Part shown: positions 7,025 to 11,282 of the stretch, piece by piece
Position numbering within the stretch: the first letter of the stretch is position 1
How the letters are laid out: each line of letters opens with the position of its first letter
Assembly (NCBI GenBank): GCA_934643435.1
Contig: CAKUCJ010000019.1
Span: forward strand, 1 to 11,282
Source: an uncultured Collinsella sp.
GTDB taxonomy: Bacteria > Actinomycetota > Coriobacteriia > Coriobacteriales > Coriobacteriaceae
Direction of reading: 5' to 3'
Length of the DNA: 11,282 nucleotides
The notes under the pieces: model-generated
The model's database searches: none
What the model was told of the DNA's origin: nothing
The model's input: the letters and a program-made list of their open reading frames with translations, nothing else
Made by a program: the position numbers and the translations under genes

Positions 7025-8152
7025 ATGATCAATCGCAAGGCCATCGGTTACATCACCGCTAACTACTCTTCGACCTACGGCAGCGTGCTGCTCAAGGACC
7101 GCCCCATCGCGTCCGTACCGTTTTTGGGCCGCTACCGCCTGATCGACTTTCCGCTGTCCAACATGATGAATGCCGGCATCAAGACCGTCGGCGTCGTCAT
7201 GCCGGGTAACTACCGCTCGCTGATCGACCACGTGGGCTCGGGCAAGGACTGGGGCCTGGACCGCAAGAAGGGCGGCCTGTTCATGGTGCCCGGCAACGCG
7301 TATGGCACCACCAAGGGCGGCATGCGCTTCCTGCTGCGCGACATCATCTCCAACAAGACGCTGTTCCAGCGCTCGGAAAAGCCCTATGTTGTGATGATGG
7401 GCACCAACATCATCTTTAACATGGACCTTAACACCATCATCGAGGCGCACGAGAACTCCGGCGCCCAGATGACCGTGGTGTACTGCAAGGCCACGCGCAA
7501 CGTTGAGGACGAGACCAAGCTCGAGATTAACGAGAACGGCCGCCTGACGGGCGTGAGCGCCGGCGTCGTGTACGGCGACAACGCGTCTATGGACTGCTGC
7601 ATCGTCAACCGCGAGACGTTGCTCGAGATCATCGATCACTACCAGGCTGCCGACTATCTGGACCTGCTCGAGGCACTCCAGGGCGACTTTGGCAACATCG
7701 ACGTGTGCAGCTACGAGTACAAGGGCGAGGTCGTGGGCGTATTTAGCGAGAAGTCGCTGTATCGCCGCAGCATGGATCTGCTCGACCAGACCGTGGCCGA
7801 TCAGCTCTTCGACCCCGAGCGCCCCATCCTGACCAAGGCTCACGACGTGCCGCCTTCGCGCTACGCGACCGGCAGCCACGCCTGCAACTCGATCATCTCG
7901 GCCGGCTGCATCATCAAGGGCACCGTGCGCAATTCGATCCTGTCGCGCGGCGTTGTGGTTGAGGAAGGCGCCTCGGTGACCAACTCGATCATCAACCAGA
8001 GCTGCATCATCAAGAGCGGCGCCCGCGTCGAGAACGCCATTCTGGACAAGAACAACGTGGTGCCCACCAACACCGAGCTTCGCGGCACGCCCGAGAACAT
8101 CCTGGTGCTGGGCAAGGCTCCGTTAACTTCCGATACCACCATCGCTCGTTAA
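7025..8152 (+). CDS. glgD: ADP-glucose pyrophosphorylase-like subunit GlgD, catalytic motifs lost
   Basis: This 375-residue GlgC paralogue keeps the fold (RPIASVPFLGRYRLIDFPLS near residues 26-45 and a C-terminal beta-helix with GTVRNSILSRGVVV) but has lost catalytic signatures. The GGxGxRL loop is replaced by [24 protein letters not shown] has become a segment with GMRFLLRDII, and the GDH carrying the essential Asp reads GTN at 126-128. In Firmicutes such GlgD proteins pair with GlgC and raise its activity; the same role is inferred here from the four-base gap to glgC. The ATG at 7025 is chosen over an upstream in-frame start inside glgC because GGGGGA lies 8 bases before it and the family N-terminus (INRKAIGYI) begins there. 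Confidence 0.93.
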   Translation: MINRKAIGYITANYSSTYGSVLLKDRPIASVPFLGRYRLIDFPLSNMMNAGIKTVGVVMPGNYRSLIDHVGSGKDWGLDRKKGGLFMVPGNAYGTTKGGMRFLLRDIISNKTLFQRSEKPYVVMMGTNIIFNMDLNTIIEAHENSGAQMTVVYCKATRNVEDETKLEINENGRLTGVSAGVVYGDNASMDCCIVNRETLLEIIDHYQAADYLDLLEALQGDFGNIDVCSYEYKGEVVGVFSEKSLYRRSMDLLDQTVADQLFDPERPILTKAHDVPPSRYATGSHACNSIISAGCIIKGTVRNSILSRGVVVEEGASVTNSIINQSCIIKSGARVENAILDKNNVVPTNTELRGTPENILVLGKAPLTSDTTIAR

Positions 8153-8183
8153 CATTGGCGTCGCATAATCGCACGTAAACTTA

Positions 8184-8219
8184 AGAATAGCCGCCTGGTT
8201 AGCGCCTGGCGGCTATTCT
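8184..8219 (+). other. Strong hairpin between glgD and glgA
   Basis: AGAATAGCCGCC (8184-8195) and GGCGGCTATTCT (8208-8219) form a perfect 12-base stem; two inner G-C pairs leave a 6-base loop. CTCGAATAG follows, so the downstream T-run of a classical terminator is missing. It starts 32 bases after glgD and ends 23 bases before glgA. It may be a partial terminator that lowers glgA read-through or an mRNA 3'-end stabiliser. Confidence 0.55.
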
Positions 8220-8242
8220 CGAATAGCAACATGGGAGACAAT

Positions 8243-10615
8243 ATGGCAGAAACCAGCAAAAAGATGCAGATCGTGTTTGCCTCGGCCGAGTGCGCACCGT
8301 TTGTTAAGACCGGTGGCCTGGGCGACGTGGCGGGCTCGCTGCCTGCGGCGCTTGTGCGCGCCGGCGCCGAAGTCATCGTGATGGTGCCCAAGTACGCCAC
8401 CATCAAGGACGAGTACAAGGCGCAGATGGAGCACTTCTCCGACTTTTATGTGAGCCTGGGCTGGCGCAATGAGTACTGCGGACTCGAGAAGCTCGAGCAC
8501 GACGGCGTCACCTATATGTTTGTGGATAACGAGCGCTACTTTGCGCGCGACTATCCGTACGGCTTCTTTGACGACGGCGAGCGCTTTGCGTTCTTCTCCA
8601 AGGCCATTACCGAGAGCCTGCAGCACCTGCCGGCCGGCTTTGAGTGCGACATCCTGCACTGCAATGACTGGCAGACGGCACTGGCGCCCGTGTTCTTGCG
8701 CGAGTTCTACCAGGGCCTGCCGCTGTACGACCGCGTGAAGACCGTGTTCTCGATCCACAACGTGGCGTTCCAGGGCCAGTTTAGCGACACCGTGATGGAG
8801 GACATCCTGGGCGTGGCGCATATTCCGGCGGCCGCATCGCAGCTGCGTTGCGACGCCTGCAGCATCAACTACATGCTGGGCGCGCTGCGCTATGCCGACG
8901 CCATCACCACGGTGAGCCCCACCTATGCCAACGAGATCCAGACGCCCGAGTTTGGCGAGGGCCTGGACGGCGTGCTGCGCGAGCGTTCCTACGCGCTGCA
9001 GGGCATTTTGAATGGCATCGATGTGGCGGGCTTTGATCCGGCGACCGATACGCGCATTGCCGCCAACTACACGGTGGAGGACCGTGGGGGCAAGGCTGTG
9101 TGCAAGGCCACGCTGCAGGAAGAGCTGGGGCTCGAGGTGCGCGACGACCGTCCGCTCATGGTGATGGTCACGCGTCTGACGCGCCAGAAGGGCATGGACC
9201 TGGTCATGTACGCGCTCGACCGCATCCTGGCCGGCGGCGTGCAGGTGGCGGTGCTGGGCACCGGCGACCGCGACTACGAGGACGGTCTGCGCTACTTCCA
9301 AGACAAGTACCCTGGCACCATGGCCGCGCGCATCGAGTTTGACCCGGCGCTGTCGCAGCGTATGTACGCCGCCGCCGACATGTTCCTGATGCCCTCGAAG
9401 TTTGAGCCCTGCGGCCTGTCGCAGATCATCGCCATGCGCTACGGCACCCTGCCCATCGTGCGCGAGACCGGTGGCCTGAAGGACACCGTGCAACCGTACA
9501 ACGAGTTTACCGGCGAGGGCACGGGCTTCTCGTTTAGCAACTTTAACGGCGACGAGATGGGCGACGCGGTGTTCCGCGCGGCACGTCTGTTCTGGGACAA
9601 CCGCGACGCCTGGAACCAGCTGGTCACGCAGGCCATGAGCCAGGACTTTAGCTGGACGCGCTCGGCCGACAAGTATCTGGACCTGTACTTCTTTATGCAT
9701 CCAGAGATTGAGAGGCCGGCGGCTGTGGCTGAGGCTGAGGCCGCTGCTGTTGAGGCTGCACCTGTCGAGGCGGCTGCTGCTGTTGAGGAGCCTGCTACCG
9801 CCGAGGAGCCCAAGGCCGAGGAGAAGCCGGTTGAGGCTGAACCCGAGGTGAAGCCCGAGCCCGCTCCCGAGCCCGCTCCCGAGCCTGAGGCCAAGGCAAA
9901 GCCGGCTGCGAAGCCTGCGGCTAAGAAGACCACGACTCGCAAGACGACGGCCAAGAAAGCTACGGCTACGAAGACTGCCACCACCAAGGCTGCTTCGACG
10001 ACCAAGGCTTCCGCAACCAAGACGACCGCTGCCAAGGCGACGACCACGCGCAAGCGCACGACCGCCGCAGCCAAGAAGGCCGCCGAGGTTGAGGCTGCTC
10101 CCGAGGTAAAGGTCGAGGCCACGGCTGAGGTCCCTGCTGTTGAGGCCAAACCGGCCGCCAAGGCTCCGGCAAAGACCGCTGCCAAGAAGACGACCGCCGC
10201 TAAGACCACCGCTGCCAAGAAGGCTACTGCTACGAAAACGACGGCTACCAAGACCGCCACGACGAAGGCTGCCCCCAAGGCCGCCGCAAAGCCGGCCGTC
10301 AAGGTCGAGGAGACGCCTGCCGAGCCCAAGGCCGAGGCAACCGTGGAGGCTAAGCCGGCCGCCAAGACCACCACGCGCAAGCGCTCCACCACAACGGCCA
10401 AGAAGACCGCGACCAAGGCCGCTGCCCCCAAGGCAGAAGCCAAGCCCGAGGTTAAGGCAGAGACCAAGGTCGCTCCGAAGGCTGAGGCAAAGGTCGAGGC
10501 AAAGCCCGAGCTCGCCAAGGAGACTCCGGTCTCCCCCGCCGCTCCGGCCGAGGAAAAGGCACCGTCCAAGAAGACTTCCGTCCGCAAGGCAACCGCCACC
10601 CGCAAGCGCCGCTAA
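8243..10615 (+). CDS. glgA: Glycogen synthase (GT5) with long Lys/Ala/Glu-rich C-terminal tail
   Basis: Transfers glucose from ADP-glucose to the non-reducing end of glycogen. The first 489 residues are a standard GT5 enzyme close to the usual length (about 477 in E. coli): N-terminal KTGGL at 22-26 that contacts ADP-glucose, the second-domain TRLTRQKG with R311 and K316, KFEPCGLSQ with the catalytic-region E388, and ETGGLKDTV near 408-416. Residues 490-790 are an added low-complexity tail of Ala, Lys, Glu, Pro and Thr with no recognisable fold, ending in ATRKRR. The ATG at 8243 is chosen because GGGAG lies 5 bases upstream; an in-frame ATG at 8231 lacks a ribosome binding site and would add only MGDN. 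Downstream is a strong terminator, so glgA closes the transcription unit. Confidence 0.96.
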   Translation: MAETSKKMQIVFASAECAPFVKTGGLGDVAGSLPAALVRAGAEVIVMVPKYATIKDEYKAQMEHFSDFYVSLGWRNEYCGLEKLEHDGVTYMFVDNERYFARDYPYGFFDDGERFAFFSKAITESLQHLPAGFECDILHCNDWQTALAPVFLREFYQGLPLYDRVKTVFSIHNVAFQGQFSDTVMEDILGVAHIPAAASQLRCDACSINYMLGALRYADAITTVSPTYANEIQTPEFGEGLDGVLRERSYALQGILNGIDVAGFDPATDTRIAANYTVEDRGGKAVCKATLQEELGLEVRDDRPLMVMVTRLTRQKGMDLVMYALDRILAGGVQVAVLGTGDRDYEDGLRYFQDKYPGTMAARIEFDPALSQRMYAAADMFLMPSKFEPCGLSQIIAMRYGTLPIVRETGGLKDTVQPYNEFTGEGTGFSFSNFNGDEMGDAVFRAARLFWDNRDAWNQLVTQAMSQDFSWTRSADKYLDLYFFMHPEIERPAAVAEAEAAAVEAAPVEAAAAVEEPATAEEPKAEEKPVEAEPEVKPEPAPEPAPEPEAKAKPAAKPAAKKTTTRKTTAKKATATKTATTKAASTTKASATKTTAAKATTTRKRTTAAAKKAAEVEAAPEVKVEATAEVPAVEAKPAAKAPAKTAAKKTTAAKTTAAKKATATKTTATKTATTKAAPKAAAKPAVKVEETPAEPKAEATVEAKPAAKTTTRKRSTTTAKKTATKAAAPKAEAKPEVKAETKVAPKAEAKVEAKPELAKETPVSPAAPAEEKAPSKKTSVRKATATRKRR
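9710..10612 (+). other. Region encoding the 300-residue charged tail of GlgA
   Basis: The tail is built of alternating blocks: acidic (about 490-550, rich in EA, EP and VE), basic (553-613, KKTTTRK and AKKA units), acidic (614-636), basic (637-685), short acidic (686-703), basic (704-728), mixed (729-775) and basic (776-790). TRKRT starts at 10046, TRKRS at 10373 and TRKRR at 10598. The composition resembles histone H1, AlgP and the tails of actinobacterial HU. It is probably disordered. Codons for the same residue vary, so the frame is maintained by selection on protein composition. Confidence 0.85.
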
Positions 10616-10639
10616 TTCGGACGATCCAAAACTCAATCC

Positions 10640-10690
10640 TCAATAGAACAAGAGGGTGTCGTTAACCGCGACGCCCTCTTGTTCTATTGA
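10640..10690 (+). terminator. Rho-independent terminator after glgA
   Basis: Seventeen perfect pairs (10640-10656 with 10674-10690) extend inward through a G-U and GTCG/CGAC to a stem of about 22 pairs around a short TTAACC loop. It begins 24 bases after the glgA stop. TTT follows directly, and the 3' arm itself is T-rich, so the T-tract is modest. The near-palindromic stem could work on both strands, but no convergent gene is present. Confidence 0.85.
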
Positions 10691-10713
10691 TTTGGTAAAA
10701 CGATTTTCTAGCA
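10691..10713 (+). promoter_or_regulatory. Putative operator, copy B
   Basis: TTTGGTAAAACG is identical over 12 bases to copy A at 667-687, then ATTTTCTAGCA matches TTTTTAGCA with two inserted bases. It abuts the terminator stem and lies about 30 bases upstream of the candidate -35 of the GH13 gene, an upstream position. One regulator controlling both flanks of the cluster is inferred from this match. Confidence 0.45.
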
Positions 10714-10716
10714 CAA

Positions 10717-10737
10717 CCGTTCGCCGATAGTGAACGG
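10717..10737. repeat. Short inverted repeat CCGTTC-N9-GAACGG
   Basis: Perfect 6-base arms (10717-10722 and 10732-10737), lying just upstream of the candidate GH13 promoter. No following T-run. It could be a second regulator site; the arms are short enough for chance to be a real alternative. Confidence 0.25.
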
Positions 10738-10743
10738 CTGTGG

Positions 10744-10773
10744 TTTATACAACTAAAGTGCAACGGATATACT
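10744..10773 (+). promoter_or_regulatory. Candidate promoter of the GH13 gene
   Basis: TATACT (10768-10773) matches TATAAT at five of six positions. TTTATA (10744-10749) at a spacing of 18 is a partial -35. Transcription would start near 10780, giving a leader of about 55 bases. A promoter is expected here because a strong terminator closes glgA. Confidence 0.45.
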
Positions 10774-10833
10774 TAGAAACTGTGCGTTAAGCCATGACCC
10801 GTTGGCCATGATTGTATAGAACTGGACCATACT

Positions 10834-11282
10834 ATGAGATTGATTCACAACAGCCGCCTGCCGCAGTTTCGCACTCCGTTTGGCGCTGTGACCACTGGAA
10901 CTTCCGTTTCGCTTTCGGTGATTTTGGAGGACGCCGATCCCAACCAGGCAACACTGACGCTGCGCACCTGGGTCGACGGCATCGGCGAGACCCTCATCCC
11001 CATGGAGCACGAAGGCGACGGCATCTTTACCGGCGAGCTTCCGTGCCCCGAACCCTGTCTTATCTGGTACAGCTTTATATGCAATATCGAGGGCCAGCCC
11101 GAGGTCCGCTTGGGCGCACCGCAAGGTCGCACCGGCGGCGAGGGCGTAACCTACGACTACGCCGAGGTTCCGTCCTTCCAGATTACCGTCTACAAGCACC
11201 GCGAGAACCGTCCCACTTGGTACGAGCGCGGCATGGTCTATCAGATCTTCCCCGACCGCTACGCTCGCGACGAGCATTGGCG
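10834..11282 (+). CDS. GH13 alpha-glycosidase / amylase-type enzyme (N-terminal part only)
   Basis: The frame runs from ATG at 10834 to the window edge without a stop, giving 149 complete codons. Residues 1 to about 125 look like the beta-sandwich N-domain that precedes the barrel in neopullulanase, cyclomaltodextrinase and related GH13 enzymes (LTLRTWVDGIGE, IWYSFICNIEG). The barrel start is recognisable at WYERGMVYQIFPDRYARDEHW, near residues 129-149. No signal peptide is visible, so an intracellular maltodextrin- or glycogen-degrading role is likely. The catalytic residues lie beyond the window, so specificity is open. The ribosome binding site is weak (GGA about 7 bases before the ATG). 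It has its own candidate promoter and shares an operator-like site with the glgB upstream region, suggesting joint control. Confidence 0.85.
   Translation, partial: MRLIHNSRLPQFRTPFGAVTTGTSVSLSVILEDADPNQATLTLRTWVDGIGETLIPMEHEGDGIFTGELPCPEPCLIWYSFICNIEGQPEVRLGAPQGRTGGEGVTYDYAEVPSFQITVYKHRENRPTWYERGMVYQIFPDRYARDEHW

Noticed and set aside
8231..8242. An earlier ATG for glgA, four codons upstream
   Set aside because: No ribosome binding site precedes it, whereas GGGAG stands correctly before 8243 and the family N-terminus begins just after that start.
9890..10600. Possible tandem DNA repeat or CRISPR-like array in the glgA tail
   Set aside because: The repetition is in the amino acid sequence with varied codons and no regular period; there are no spacers and the frame is continuous.
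8213..10636. An 807-codon open frame on the minus strand opposite glgA, with a Gly/Leu/Ser/Arg-rich N-terminal half
   Set aside because: The repetitive part is the reverse complement of the Lys/Ala tail; no ribosome binding site and no family match. It is a shadow of glgA.
1..11282. Insertion sequences, tRNA or rRNA genes, attachment sites, defence systems
   Set aside because: I saw no transposase, structural RNA signature, flanking direct repeats or defence-gene motifs; the window is a coherent metabolic cluster.

Overview
The window is a glycogen-metabolism locus from a high-GC bacterium. Complete genes for branching enzyme (glgB), glycogen phosphorylase (glgP), both ADP-glucose pyrophosphorylase-type subunits (glgC, glgD) and glycogen synthase (glgA) lie on the + strand. 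They are flanked by a divergent, truncated HAD phosphatase gene at the left edge and the 5' end of a GH13 amylase-type gene at the right edge. GC-rich coding sequence, a GlgC/GlgD pair of the type known from Firmicutes, and lysine/alanine-rich tails like those of actinobacterial proteins suggest a gut Coriobacteriia, perhaps Collinsella. The taxonomy is an inference, not something read directly from a marker gene.

Layout. 1-632 (-): HAD hydrolase, 3' end missing. 633-978: AT-rich divergent control region with several TGGTAAAAC-type half-sites, two inverted repeats, a probable extended -10 promoter toward glgB and two leader hairpins. 979-3246 glgB; 3339-5765 glgP; 5872-7020 glgC; 7025-8152 glgD, four bases after glgC; 8243-10615 glgA; 10640-10690 a strong terminator. 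10691-10833: second control region, repeating the operator-like sequence seen upstream of glgB, with a TATACT -10 box. 10834 to the end (+): GH13 glycosidase, N-terminal part only.

The genes form a full storage cycle. GlgC (catalytic) and GlgD (which has lost catalytic motifs) would make ADP-glucose; GlgA elongates and GlgB branches the polymer; GlgP releases glucose-1-phosphate; the downstream GH13 enzyme probably handles maltodextrins. Each gap of about 90 bases or more inside the cluster carries a hairpin, so expression is probably tuned gene by gene.

The most unusual feature is at protein level. GlgA ends in a tail of about 300 residues and GlgB in one of about 80 residues, both rich in Lys/Ala/Thr/Pro like histone H1 or the tails of AlgP and actinobacterial HU. 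They share a recurrent TRKR[T/S/R] motif, and the GlgA tail alternates acidic and basic blocks. GlgP, GlgC and GlgD have no such tail. A role in assembling a polymer-synthesis complex or tethering it to a polyanion is a testable hypothesis. GlgB also appears to have Gly where GH13 enzymes keep a near-invariant His.
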